Of a DNA stretch of 61,251 nucleotides, positions 17,103 through 25,431 are shown piece by piece. Made by a program: the position numbers and the translations under genes. Numbering within the stretch: the stretch's first letter is position 1; every line of letters starts with the position of its first letter. The stretch is from positions 1 through 61,251 of the forward strand of contig NZ_SJKA01000030.1 in assembly GCF_004331435.1 (NCBI RefSeq), given 5' to 3'. The notes below the pieces were generated by a model. It was not told where the DNA came from, searched no databases, and was given only the letters and a program-made list of their open reading frames with translations. Origin of the DNA: Kribbella sindirgiensis (GTDB taxonomy: Bacteria > Actinomycetota > Actinomycetes > Propionibacteriales > Kribbellaceae).

Positions 17103-17128
17103 CGCCTTCCCGGTCCGCCGAGGCGTCA
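17100..17128. terminator. Hairpin holding the stop codons of two convergent genes
   Basis: TGACGCCT (17100-17107) pairs with AGGCGTCA (17121-17128) around a 13-base loop. The arms contain the stop codons of the acyltransferase (plus) and the DsrE-like gene (minus). It may work as a short bidirectional terminator; there is no U-tract. Confidence 0.4.
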
Positions 17129-17647
17129 GATGAACAGCAACTGCGCTCCTTCGGTCTTCTCGATGAAGTCGGCGGCGCTGATGATGCCTTCGACGTCGTC
17201 GTAGAGGTCGGACTCGTCGAGGTGCATCATGTCGGCGGACATCCGGCAGGCCCACAGGTGGCCGCCGGAGGCGACGATCTGCTCCAGGAACTCGGGTACG
17301 TCGGGCACGCCGATGTCGTGGATCTGCTTCTTCATCTGGTGGGTGGCCATCGCGGTCATCCCGGGCAGGCCGCCGAGGCCCTGGGGCAGGTGTGTCGCGG
17401 TGTTGCCGAGCATCGTGAACTTCAGGTCGTGCATCCGCGACCTGGTGATCATGTCGAAGCCCCAGAACGTGAAGAACAGGTGCGTCTCCACGCCTTCGCC
17501 GAGCGCCGCGTTGGCCAGGATCAGGCCCGGGTAGGCCATGTCCAGGTTGCCTTTCGAGCAGATGATGGCCAGCTTGCGGCCTTCGGTTGCCTCGTCACCG
17601 AAATCCGGGACGACCTGCGGGATCGCGGTGGTCATGTCAGTGGTCAT
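17126..17647 (-). CDS. DsrE/DsrF-like (DsrE2 type) sulfur-handling protein
   Basis: 173 residues of the DsrE-like family, larger than DsrE proper and matching the DsrE2/peroxiredoxin-like group. Two cysteines fit family positions: Cys 30 in LAIICSKGNLD and Cys 134 in HLWACRMSADM. Such proteins carry sulfane sulfur as a persulfide. Start at 17647 (MTTDMTTAIP), with AAGG upstream. It lies 14 bases after tusE in the hsp20-flavoprotein-tusE operon, so TusE and a sulfide-oxidising flavoprotein are likely partners. An internal Met at 17635 is an alternative start. Confidence 0.85.
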   Translation of the reverse strand: MTTDMTTAIPQVVPDFGDEATEGRKLAIICSKGNLDMAYPGLILANAALGEGVETHLFFTFWGFDMITRSRMHDLKFTMLGNTATHLPQGLGGLPGMTAMATHQMKKQIHDIGVPDVPEFLEQIVASGGHLWACRMSADMMHLDESDLYDDVEGIISAADFIEKTEGAQLLFI

Positions 17648-17661
17648 TTCAGGGCCTTCTC

Positions 17662-17955
17662 TCACACGCATCCGCGGGGTTTCGGCAGGCCGGCGACGTA
17701 CGCCATCTTCTTGGCCGGCTTGCCGGGAAACAGGACGAACAGCTGCTTGATCGGGATGCCGGCCAGCGTCGACACCCGGCGCAACGTGGCGGTCTCGCCG
17801 TGCGTCGGGTAGTCCTCCCGCAGGAACCGGATCGCCTTCCAGTGCTCGTCGGTGAGCTCGATCCCGATCCGGGCCGCGAGCTCGGCCGCGAGTTCCTCGG
17901 TCCATTCGCCGTACTCGGTCATGAAACCCTCGGCATCGACGTGGACTGTGGTCAT
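17662..17955 (-). CDS. tusE: TusE/DsrC-family sulfur relay protein
   Basis: 97 residues ending GLPKPRGCV. The penultimate cysteine (96) is the conserved sulfur-carrying residue of the TusE/DsrC tail. The second DsrC cysteine, ten residues earlier, is absent (Tyr 86), so it is TusE-like and not a dissimilatory sulfite reductase partner. It would take up persulfide sulfur from a DsrE-like donor such as the next gene. ATG at 17955 overlaps the end of the flavoprotein gene by four bases, with GGAGGAG upstream. Confidence 0.88.
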   Translation of the reverse strand: MTTVHVDAEGFMTEYGEWTEELAAELAARIGIELTDEHWKAIRFLREDYPTHGETATLRRVSTLAGIPIKQLFVLFPGKPAKKMAYVAGLPKPRGCV

Positions 17956-19184
17956 GGCAGCTCCTCCTCCTTCGGTCGATGTTTCCCACTCATGGACATC
18001 CGGCTGGGCAGCGGCAGCCAACGGCCCCTGACCAGCAGGTGCCAGTAGATCCAGCGGAACGCGACCTTGCCCCAGTGGTTCGCCTTCGTCTCCCGTAGGA
18101 GACTCAGCGGACCGAAGCGTCCCGGCAGTGGTTCGGTGTCGTAGTTGAAGTCGATCAGCAGAGCCTTGCCGTCGCCGGTCTCGACGAAGCAGTTCGCGTG
18201 CCCGTCGAAGCGGTGCGTCATCGCCAGGCCCTCGACGTACTGGCAGAAGTTCGCCACGAAGATGTCGCTCGAGAAATGCGCCACCGAGCCGGCCTTCGAC
18301 GTCGGCAGATCGTTGGCGTCACCCACCGCGAAGATGTCCGGATGTGCCTTCGACTGCAGGGTCGCCTTGTCCACCGGCACGTAGTTCAGCTCGTCCCCGA
18401 GGCCGGACGCCCCGACGAAGTCGGCGCCCATGTTCAGCGGCACGGTGACCAGCAGGTCGTAGCCGACCTCACGCTCGTCGTAGCTGACCAGGACCTTCCG
18501 GTCCGCGTCGACACGCTCGACCATGAAGTCGGTCTCGACCACGATCTTGCGGTCGTCGAGCAGCCGGCCCAGGTACCGGGACGCGATCGGCTTGGTGAAC
18601 GCGCCGTCCAGAGGCGTCACGTACACCAGCTCCACCTGGTCCCGCATCTCCCGCCGGCGGAAGAACGCCTCGGCGAGGAAGGTGAACTCGAGCGGCGCGA
18701 CCGGGCACTTGATCGGCTGTTCCACGACATGGACGACGAGGCGGCCGCCGCTGAATCCCTGCAGCGCCTCGCGGAGCGCGAAGGCGCCGTCGTAGGTGTA
18801 GAAGTCATGGATGCTGCGCCGCCACTCGGCTCCCAGCATCCCCGGGGTCTGCTCCGGTCGCGAACTGGTGCCGGTGGCGATGACGAGGTAGTCGTAGGAG
18901 ACCACGTCGCCGTCGAGGAGCCGGACGCTCTTCCGCTCCGGGTCGACTGTCGCGACCTCGCCGATCAGCAACTGGATGCCGTTTCGCAGCAGCCGGCGGC
19001 GCCGCTTCAGCAGATCCTCCCGGCCGCCGAACGGGACGAACAGCAGCCCCGGCTGGTACAGGTGGTCACGGTCCCGGTCGATCACCGTGATCCGCCAGTC
19101 GTCGAGCGACAGGCGACGCCGCAGCTTGTTGGCCACCACCGTGCCGGCGGTGCCGCCACCCAGGATCACCAACCGTCTCATCAT
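17952..19184 (-). CDS. Sulfide:quinone oxidoreductase-like FAD-dependent oxidoreductase
   Basis: 410 residues. The N-terminal FAD loop is ILGGGTAG (7-14) and the second FAD motif is DIFAVGDAND (284-293). Cys 160 in QPIKCPVAPLEF sits where sulfide:quinone reductases have a redox cysteine; Cys 314 and 332 are further candidates. Type I SQRs reduce quinone with electrons from sulfide at the membrane. The C-terminal HWGKVAFRWIYWHLL stretch is amphipathic, as expected for membrane contact. ATG at 19184 has GGAAGGGA upstream. It follows hsp20 after 53 bases and overlaps tusE. Confidence 0.85.
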   Translation of the reverse strand: MMRRLVILGGGTAGTVVANKLRRRLSLDDWRITVIDRDRDHLYQPGLLFVPFGGREDLLKRRRRLLRNGIQLLIGEVATVDPERKSVRLLDGDVVSYDYLVIATGTSSRPEQTPGMLGAEWRRSIHDFYTYDGAFALREALQGFSGGRLVVHVVEQPIKCPVAPLEFTFLAEAFFRRREMRDQVELVYVTPLDGAFTKPIASRYLGRLLDDRKIVVETDFMVERVDADRKVLVSYDEREVGYDLLVTVPLNMGADFVGASGLGDELNYVPVDKATLQSKAHPDIFAVGDANDLPTSKAGSVAHFSSDIFVANFCQYVEGLAMTHRFDGHANCFVETGDGKALLIDFNYDTEPLPGRFGPLSLLRETKANHWGKVAFRWIYWHLLVRGRWLPLPSRMSMSGKHRPKEEELP

Positions 19185-19237
19185 CGTGTCCCTTCCAGAA
19201 GTGGGCCCGGCCGGATGCGGCCGGCCGGGCCGGGGAG

Positions 19238-19663
19238 TCAGTCGGTGTGCTCGATGGTGATCGTGCGCGCCTCGGCAGCCTTCGCCGAGATCGGCACGGT
19301 GACCTCGAGGATCCCGGCCGCGTACTTCGCGACGACCGCCTGCTCGTCGGCTCCGTCCGGCAGCAGCACCCGGCGGGTGAGCGTGCCGTAGTGGAACTCG
19401 GAGCGGCCACCGTCGTGCTCCTCCTGTTGACGAGTCGCGGAGATGGTCAGCATCCCGTTCGCGACCTCGACCTTGATGTCCTTCGCCGGGTCCAGGCCGG
19501 GCAGCTCCGCGCGCACGACGTACTTGTCGTCGTCGGCGAACTCCTCGATCCGGACGCCCCGCATCGCGGCCGGCATCGTGAACAGGTTCGGCAGGCCCTC
19601 GGCCCAGTCGAACAGGTCCACGAACTGCCGCCGGTTGTCCCGGTGCTGCAGCGTGGTCATCAT
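19238..19663 (-). CDS. hsp20: Hsp20/alpha-crystallin family small heat shock protein
   Basis: 141 residues with an alpha-crystallin domain at about 38-135: VVRAELPGLDPAKDIKVEV, LPDGADEQAVVAKYAAGIL and the final VPI(S) anchor. It holds unfolding proteins without ATP. Mycobacterial HspX/Acr is the best-known DosR-induced protein and this looks like its counterpart. ATG at 19663 has GGAAGGAG upstream; the following ATG at 19660 is equally possible. First gene of the sulfur-relay operon, with a near-perfect DevR-like box about 88 bases upstream. Confidence 0.93.
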   Translation of the reverse strand: MMTTLQHRDNRRQFVDLFDWAEGLPNLFTMPAAMRGVRIEEFADDDKYVVRAELPGLDPAKDIKVEVANGMLTISATRQQEEHDGGRSEFHYGTLTRRVLLPDGADEQAVVAKYAAGILEVTVPISAKAAEARTITIEHTD

Positions 19664-19750
19664 CGTGTCTCCTTCCAGTCGTCCGTCCTTGTACCTCCAC
19701 CTCACCGCGCGACGCGCCTGCACAGCAGGGCCCTCCGCACCGGAACACCC

Positions 19751-19765
19751 CGGACCTTCGGCCCT
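19751..19765. promoter_or_regulatory. DevR/DosR-like box
   Basis: CGGACCTTCGGCCCT, 14 of 15 matches to the consensus. It lies between hsp20 (minus) and the flippase-like gene (plus, 19813). Confidence 0.65.
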
Positions 19766-19812
19766 GCCCGACCGCCGATCGGCGCGGGAAAACTGGGAGG
19801 AAGTGCGGTCCT

Positions 19813-20841
19813 ATGGGAGAGGCGCGGCCGATGGACGGTTCGACCCGGTCCGGGCCGGCTCGGTATCGCGGGGCCTGGTCCGCGGCGTCCTTACTGATCG
19901 TCGTCGCGCTGGTCGAGTACGTCGTACTCCCGAAGCTCGCCATCGCCGGCGAGTCCCTGGACCGCGTCACCCATCTCCATCCGCTGTGGGTGATCGCCGC
20001 GGTCGCGCTCGAGGCGGCGAGCCTGGTCAGCTACTCGCTGTTCACCCGCGTGCTGCTGACCGGGAGCCGGGTGCGGTTCTCGTGGATCCTGCGCTCCGAC
20101 ATCACCGGGTACGGCGTGAGTCACGTCATACCGGGAGGTGCCGCGACCGCGACCGCACTCAGGTTCCGGCTGCTCGTCTCCGGCGGCGCGCTACCGACCG
20201 AGGTCACCGCGACCATCGCGGCCGAGGCGATCGGCTCGTGGCTCGCGCTGGTCCTGATGGCCTGGTTGACCTCGATCCCTGCCCTCTTCCTGCAGCACGC
20301 CACGTCGTCGTACCTGCTCCTGTTCGGCATCGGGCTGGTCGCGTTGGCGGGCGGAGTCCTCGCCGTCCGTGAGCGATCCGCGCTCGAGCGCTTCGCCGCG
20401 CGGCTGCTGAGATCGCTGCTCCAGCATCTCCCCCGCCGCGTCCGTCCGTGGATCGCGTCGGTCGCGCTCCGGCTCCGCGACCTGCTCGCCGACCGCGCGG
20501 TCCGCAGGGCGTTCCTGGTCTGGGCACCGCTGAACTGGTTCCTCGACGCCGCCGTCCTCTGGACGTTCCTCGCCGCCTACGGAGAACCGCTCAGCCCGGT
20601 CCCGTTGCTGCTGGCGTACTGCGTCGCGAACCTCGCCTCGGCCCTCCCGCTCACTCCGGGAGGGATCGCTGTCGTCGAAGGCATCGCGATCTCGACGCTG
20701 ATCGGCTTCGGGGTGTCCGCTCCGACCGCCGTTCTCGCGGTGCTGTCCTGGCGCCTCCTCCAGTTCTGGGCCCCGGTGCCACTCGCCGGAGCGTGCTACC
20801 TGAGTCTCCGGGCCCAGAGCGGCCTGATGGCCCGGCGGTAG
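19813..20841 (+). CDS. Flippase-like integral membrane protein (LPG synthase TM / UPF0104 family)
   Basis: 342 residues with about eight membrane segments. The family pattern GVSHVIPGGAATATALRF (about 100-117) and SALPLTPGGIAVVEG (about 275-289) identifies the lysylphosphatidylglycerol synthase membrane domain family. No C-terminal aminoacyltransferase domain is present. Homologues are thought to flip or bind lipids, but few are characterised. ATG at 19813 has GGGAGGAAG about nine bases upstream. A second, diverged member starts 65 bases downstream. Confidence 0.8.
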   Translation: MGEARPMDGSTRSGPARYRGAWSAASLLIVVALVEYVVLPKLAIAGESLDRVTHLHPLWVIAAVALEAASLVSYSLFTRVLLTGSRVRFSWILRSDITGYGVSHVIPGGAATATALRFRLLVSGGALPTEVTATIAAEAIGSWLALVLMAWLTSIPALFLQHATSSYLLLFGIGLVALAGGVLAVRERSALERFAARLLRSLLQHLPRRVRPWIASVALRLRDLLADRAVRRAFLVWAPLNWFLDAAVLWTFLAAYGEPLSPVPLLLAYCVANLASALPLTPGGIAVVEGIAISTLIGFGVSAPTAVLAVLSWRLLQFWAPVPLAGACYLSLRAQSGLMARR

Positions 20842-20906
20842 CGATTGCTGCCCTTGAACCGGCCGGTTATGGTCTCCGCATCGGACAGGCCCCGGAAGGA
20901 CCCCTC

Positions 20907-21806
20907 ATGCACTTGGGCCGACAGCACCTCGCGCGCCTGGCGCGGGCGGTACACAGACTCGTCTCTCACCGCGGCGTGCGCGTCTTCGCGTTGATCGCGG
21001 CAGTCGGCATCTCGCTGTGGAACGTCGACCGCGTGCCCCACACCGCCGTAGTCCCGGCCTTGCTGGGGCTGCTGCCCTTCGCGATCGGCAAATACATCCT
21101 GTGCCCGTTGCGCTGGCACGCGATCTCGACGAGTGGCCGCACCCGGCGTTGGCATCTGCGCGCGTACGCGGAGAGTGAGATTCTCGGGCTGATCTCCCCG
21201 TGGCATGCCGGTGCGGACCTGTGGCGGGTGCACCGGCTCGAGACCATTGGCGTACGGCGGTCCAGCGGGGTGGCCGAGGTCGCGCTCGACCGCTTCGTCG
21301 GCGCCGTCGGTCTGGTCGTCGCGGTGGCCGTCTGCGGAGTGACACTGCCGTGGACCGTATTGGCCGTCGCCCTCGGGGCCGCAGCCGCCGTACTGACCGT
21401 GGCACTCGTCGTACGTCGTCGGCGACCGGCCCTCACCGGTCGCTGGCCGTGGCCGTCGCCGAAGGTCTTCGCGCTCGGAGTCCTGTTGTCGATCGGCTAC
21501 CAGGCAACCATTCTCGGTCTGCTGTTCGGAGCCATCAACGCGGTCGGCGGTCCGGCGCCGGGCCTGCAACTGGTCGCGGTGTTCGGCGCGAGTCAGATCG
21601 CCGGAGCGTTGCCCGGCGTCCACGGCGCGAGCCCACGCGAGGGAGCCCTGGTCGCCGGGCTGGCCTCGATCGGTATCGCCTGGCGGGAGGCGTTCGGCGC
21701 GGTCGCGCTGACCGCCTTGCTGTACTGGATCCCGGCCCTGCTGATCGGCGGCACCTTCCTGTTCCTGCGCTGGCGGGGCTGGTTCACGGAATCGCGGGCC
21801 GCGTGA
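20907..21806 (+). CDS. Second flippase-like membrane protein (UPF0104-related)
   Basis: 299 residues with about six to seven hydrophobic segments, more diverged than its upstream neighbour. The patterns LISPWHAGADLWRVHRL (near 92-108) and IAGALPGVHGASPREGALV (near 231-249) occupy the places of the two family motifs. ATG at 20907 is supported by GGAAGGA eight bases upstream; the longer frame upstream lies within the previous gene and is not real. Its stop overlaps the GTG of the phosphodiesterase-like gene, so the three form one unit. Role unknown, possibly lipid transport. Confidence 0.7.
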   Translation: MHLGRQHLARLARAVHRLVSHRGVRVFALIAAVGISLWNVDRVPHTAVVPALLGLLPFAIGKYILCPLRWHAISTSGRTRRWHLRAYAESEILGLISPWHAGADLWRVHRLETIGVRRSSGVAEVALDRFVGAVGLVVAVAVCGVTLPWTVLAVALGAAAAVLTVALVVRRRRPALTGRWPWPSPKVFALGVLLSIGYQATILGLLFGAINAVGGPAPGLQLVAVFGASQIAGALPGVHGASPREGALVAGLASIGIAWREAFGAVALTALLYWIPALLIGGTFLFLRWRGWFTESRAA

Positions 21807-22420
21807 CCCGCATGCTCGCCATCGCGCACCGGGCGGGCAACGACCTCGTCGCGCTCCGGACCGCGTTCGAGCGCGGCGCGGACCTCGTCGAGGCCGATGT
21901 CCACGCGTACCGCGGCCGCCTGGAAGTCCGGCACCGCAAGACGCTCGGCCCGTGGTGGCTCTGGGACCGTGGCGAACTCGTCCGGCGCCGCGACGTGCTC
22001 CAACTTCACGAACTGCTGGCGGCCGCCGACGGCGATCCGCGCCTGATGCTCGACCTCAAGGGCATCCATCCGCGACTCGCGCGCCGGCTCGCAGCCGCGC
22101 TGGCCGCAGCGCCGGACACGACCATCTGCACTCAGCACTGGTGGATGCTGCGAGCCTTCCGAGACGCCCCGAACGTACGGCTCGTCCTGTCCGCCGGCAG
22201 CCGGCGTGGACTCCGGCGACTGCGGTCCCGGCTGCGCCGCGAACCGGCGTACGGCGCCTGCGTCCATCGGAGACTGCTCACTCCCGAGACAGTCACGGAA
22301 CTGCGCCGGGCCACCGACGTCGTCTTCACCTGGCCGGTCGACACCGCGGCCGACCTCGCCGACGCCCGCCGCCTCGGTGTCGACGGCGTGATCGGCAAGA
22401 ACCTCATCGTCCTGCTCTGA
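21803..22420 (+). CDS. Glycerophosphodiester phosphodiesterase family protein
   Basis: 205 residues, short for the family (usually about 230-260). The N-terminal catalytic block is AHRAGNDLVALRTAFERGAD (His 9), followed by EADVH (Glu 30, Asp 32, His 34) and RHRKTLGPW (His 44), as in GDPD barrels. Such enzymes cut glycerophosphodiesters to glycerol-3-phosphate and an alcohol. GTG at 21803 overlaps the previous stop (GTGA); ATG at 21812 is an alternative. Downstream of two lipid-flippase-like genes, so it may act in lipid turnover. No signal peptide. Confidence 0.75.
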   Translation: MTRMLAIAHRAGNDLVALRTAFERGADLVEADVHAYRGRLEVRHRKTLGPWWLWDRGELVRRRDVLQLHELLAAADGDPRLMLDLKGIHPRLARRLAAALAAAPDTTICTQHWWMLRAFRDAPNVRLVLSAGSRRGLRRLRSRLRREPAYGACVHRRLLTPETVTELRRATDVVFTWPVDTAADLADARRLGVDGVIGKNLIVLL

Positions 22421-22433
22421 ACGTCCTGCTCTG
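22408..22433 (+). repeat. 12-base direct repeat across a stop codon
   Basis: CGTCCTGCTCTG occurs at 22408-22419 and again at 22422-22433. The first copy encodes the last residues of the phosphodiesterase; a small tandem duplication. Confidence 0.7.
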
Positions 22434-22458
22434 GCCCGCTCAACGGCCCGGCCGACGC

Positions 22459-22473
22459 GGGGCGAACGGCCCA
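22459..22473. promoter_or_regulatory. DevR/DosR-like box (moderate)
   Basis: GGGGCGAACGGCCCA keeps GGG at the start and CGGCCC at the end and resembles the box at 2165. It lies 63 bases before the small membrane protein gene that precedes the P-type ATPase. Confidence 0.45.
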
Positions 22474-22535
22474 TGCGCTCAGGTGCGCACTGACACAGGC
22501 TCGAACTGAGGAACCTGCCTGTGGAAGGAGCCGCT

Positions 22536-22856
22536 ATGTCCAAGTCAGCGATTGGCAGTACCGAGGTACGCCGGGCTCCGGCGTCCTCCAAGGGCTGGTT
22601 CGTGTGGATGACCGGGCTGTGGATCATCTTCTACGTCCTGATGCAGTCCGGTGAGCTCGACGACCTCGCCGCGTGGATCCGCGACCTGCCGATCGTGGTC
22701 GAGCTCCTCGTCTGGCTCGTGTTCTTCCCCCAGGTCCTGGCTACCGCGGTGTGGACCAGCGACTGGTCCGAGGGGCTCCGGGTCACGCTGGTGGTTCTGT
22801 TCACCGTCGTCTGGACCCTGGTCTCGCTCCCCCGGCCCAAGTCGTCCCCGAAGTGA
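22536..22856 (+). CDS. Small three-helix membrane protein of unknown function
   Basis: 106 residues: a short polar N-terminus, then hydrophobic segments at about 20-36, 51-69 and 78-96. No family recognised. ATG at 22536 has a strong GGAAGGAG six bases upstream. It ends 28 bases before the cation-transporting ATPase and shares its presumed promoter, so an accessory role to the pump is possible but unproven. Confidence 0.7.
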   Translation: MSKSAIGSTEVRRAPASSKGWFVWMTGLWIIFYVLMQSGELDDLAAWIRDLPIVVELLVWLVFFPQVLATAVWTSDWSEGLRVTLVVLFTVVWTLVSLPRPKSSPK

Positions 22857-22884
22857 GCGCGGTGCGACCGCGGGCCGGTGACCG

Positions 22885-25431
22885 ATGACGCTTCAGCAGA
22901 CCTCGCCGCGCGGTCTCTCCACGGACCAGGCCGCGCTCGCGCTGGCCGAACACGGGCCGAACACGATTCCGGCCCCCCGCCCGCCATCGGCCTGGCGGCG
23001 CGTCCTCGTGCAGTTGCGGGATCCGATGATCCTGCTGCTCATCGCTGCCGCAGTCCTCACAGCCGGCCTTCGGGACTTCACCGATCTCGCAGTGATCCTG
23101 GTCGTCGTCGTACTCAACACAACCGTCGGTGTCGTCCAGGAAATCCGGGCCGAACACGCACTGGCCGCCCTCAGCCGGCTGGCCGCACCGCATGCCACCG
23201 TACGGCGCGATGGGCGCGCGACCCTCATCGCATCGGCCGAAGTCGTCCCGAACGATGTCGTCCTGCTCCAGGCGGGCGACGTCGTACCGGCGGATCTTCA
23301 GGTCTTCGATGCGGCCCAGCTGCAGGCCGACGAGTCCACGCTCACGGGCGAGTCCGTCCCGGTCGAGAAGGACACAGCGGACCAGCTGTACGCCGGAACC
23401 GTCGTGACCCGCGGACGCGGAACAGGCCTCGCACTCCGCACCGGATCGAACAGCGCACTCGGCAAGATCGCCGCGCTCCTGTCCGGCCAACGACCGCGAG
23501 CCACCCCGCTGCAACGCCGGCTCGCCTCGCTCAGCCGGGTGCTGAGCATCGTCGCGGTCTCGCTGTCCGCGATCGTCGCCGTCGCCGGTCTGATCCGCGG
23601 GCTGCCGCTGCCGGACATGGTCGTCACCGCGGTCAGCCTGACCGTGGCCGCCGTACCCGAGTCCCTGCCCGCGGTCGTCACTCTCGCCCTCGCGATCGGC
23701 GCCCACCGGATGGCGCAGCGCGCTGCCGTCGTCCGCAAACTCCCCGCGGTCGAAACCCTCGGCGCCGTCACCATTGTCGCCACCGACAAGACCGGCACCC
23801 TCACCCAAGGCATCATGCAGGCCGACCGCCTCTGGACCGAGTGCGGCTGGTCTATCGCTACCGGCACCGGCTACGACCCGGCCGGGGATCTCCGGCCACT
23901 GGCTGATCGTCCAGCCGATCGCGCCACTGTCCGGCGGCTGCTGCGTGACGTTGCCTTGTGCAACGATGCCGCCTTGCGGCTACCGACCGACGACGACCCC
24001 GTCTGGCGGGCGATCGGCGACCCGACCGAGGCCGCACTCCTCACCCTCGCGCACCGCGGAGCCGTGGACCCGGACGAGTACCGGGCCGCGTACCCGCGGA
24101 CCCACGAAGTGCCCTTCGACAGCACCCGCAAGCGGATGACCACGTTCCACGAGCAGCCCGGCCGCGACGACATCCTCGTGATCGGCAAGGGAGCACCCGA
24201 AGTGATGCTCACCCCCGACGTCACGCCGTACGGCGATATCACCCGAGCGAAGGGGGTCGCCGCCGAGTTGTCGGAGGCGGGCTACCGCGTACTCGCCGTC
24301 GCCGACAAGCTCATGTCGCCAGGCGGTCCCCGCACCGAGGACCAGCTGCATCTAGCCGGCCTGATCGCGATCACCGACCCGCTCCGGCACAACGCCGCCG
24401 ACGTGGTCGCCGCCTTCGGCCGGGCCGGTATCGGGCTGCTCCTGATCACCGGCGACGCACCGGGCACCGCGCTCGCGGTGGCCGACCGGATCGGCGTCCA
24501 CGACGGCGACGTCGTCACCGGCGCGGACATCGACGACGGCAAGGACCCGACCAGCGGCCACGTGTTCGCCCGCATCCGGCCGGAGCAGAAACTCGACATC
24601 GTGAGCGCCTGGCAGGACGCGGGTCACGTCGTCGCGATGACCGGCGACGGCGTCAACGACGCGCCGGCGTTGCGCCGCGCCGACATCGGCGTCGCGATGG
24701 GCCAGGGCGGCACCGAGGTCGCCCGCCAGGCTGCCGACCTCGTCCTCACCGACGACGACCTCGGCACCGTGGAGGCCGCGATCGAGGAGGGCCGGCGAAT
24801 CTACACCAACATCCGCACCTTCCTGCGGTACGCCCTCAGCGGCGGGCTCGCCGAGGTCCTCGTGATGCTGGTCGGTCCGCTGCTCGGGTTCGCCGTACCG
24901 CTGCTGCCCGCCCAGATCCTGTGGATCAACATGCTCACGCACGGCGTCCCCGGCGTGGCGATCGGCGCCGAGCCCGCCGACCCCGAGACGATGCGGCAAC
25001 CGCCGCGCTCGCCCCAGGAACAGGTCCTCGGCGCGGGCCTTTGGCAACGAATCGCCTGGACCGGCACGCTGATCGCGATCGTCACGCTGGTCGCCGCCTC
25101 CTGGACCCACCACACCGGCGGCCCCTGGCAGACCATGGCCTACCTCGTCCTCGGCCTCGCCCAACTCGGCGTCGCCCTCGCCCTTCGCCGCCCCGGCCTC
25201 CCCGGCACCCGCCGCCGGCCGCGCTTCCTGGACACCGCCGTCGCCGGCGCCCTGCTGCTCCAGGTCCTCCCCCTCTTCGTCACCCCGCTCCGCAACCTGC
25301 TGGGACTGCAACTCCTGAGCGCACAGCAGTTCCTCGTCGCACTCGGACTGGCGGTCGTTCCCGCCCTCGCGATCATCGCCCGCCGGACAGCGGCCGGACG
25401 ACGTCACGACCAACGGACTGCCGCGCGGTGA
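22885..25431 (+). CDS. P-type cation-transporting ATPase (P2, CtpF-like)
   Basis: 848 residues, full length for a P2-type ATPase. In order: cation ATPase N-terminal domain (about 5-60), actuator loop with TGES (154-157), VPESLP in membrane helix 4 (257-262), phosphorylation site DKTGTLT (Asp 301), hinge TGDGVNDAPALR near 585, and C-terminal helices. Relatives move Ca2+ or other cations; mycobacterial CtpF belongs to the DosR regulon. The sequence does not settle which ion is pumped. ATG at 22885 has only weak ribosome-binding sequence. The last 59 bases overlap the convergent gene at 25373. Confidence 0.92.
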   Translation: MTLQQTSPRGLSTDQAALALAEHGPNTIPAPRPPSAWRRVLVQLRDPMILLLIAAAVLTAGLRDFTDLAVILVVVVLNTTVGVVQEIRAEHALAALSRLAAPHATVRRDGRATLIASAEVVPNDVVLLQAGDVVPADLQVFDAAQLQADESTLTGESVPVEKDTADQLYAGTVVTRGRGTGLALRTGSNSALGKIAALLSGQRPRATPLQRRLASLSRVLSIVAVSLSAIVAVAGLIRGLPLPDMVVTAVSLTVAAVPESLPAVVTLALAIGAHRMAQRAAVVRKLPAVETLGAVTIVATDKTGTLTQGIMQADRLWTECGWSIATGTGYDPAGDLRPLADRPADRATVRRLLRDVALCNDAALRLPTDDDPVWRAIGDPTEAALLTLAHRGAVDPDEYRAAYPRTHEVPFDSTRKRMTTFHEQPGRDDILVIGKGAPEVMLTPDVTPYGDITRAKGVAAELSEAGYRVLAVADKLMSPGGPRTEDQLHLAGLIAITDPLRHNAADVVAAFGRAGIGLLLITGDAPGTALAVADRIGVHDGDVVTGADIDDGKDPTSGHVFARIRPEQKLDIVSAWQDAGHVVAMTGDGVNDAPALRRADIGVAMGQGGTEVARQAADLVLTDDDLGTVEAAIEEGRRIYTNIRTFLRYALSGGLAEVLVMLVGPLLGFAVPLLPAQILWINMLTHGVPGVAIGAEPADPETMRQPPRSPQEQVLGAGLWQRIAWTGTLIAIVTLVAASWTHHTGGPWQTMAYLVLGLAQLGVALALRRPGLPGTRRRPRFLDTAVAGALLLQVLPLFVTPLRNLLGLQLLSAQQFLVALGLAVVPALAIIARRTAAGRRHDQRTAAR

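Noticed and set aside
17648..17989. N-terminal extension of the DsrE-like frame
   Set aside because: It lies over the tusE gene in another phase and is Arg-rich; ATG at 17647 gives the family length.
22408..22433. Short tandem repeat as a CRISPR or recombination site
   Set aside because: Only two 12-base copies; a simple local duplication.
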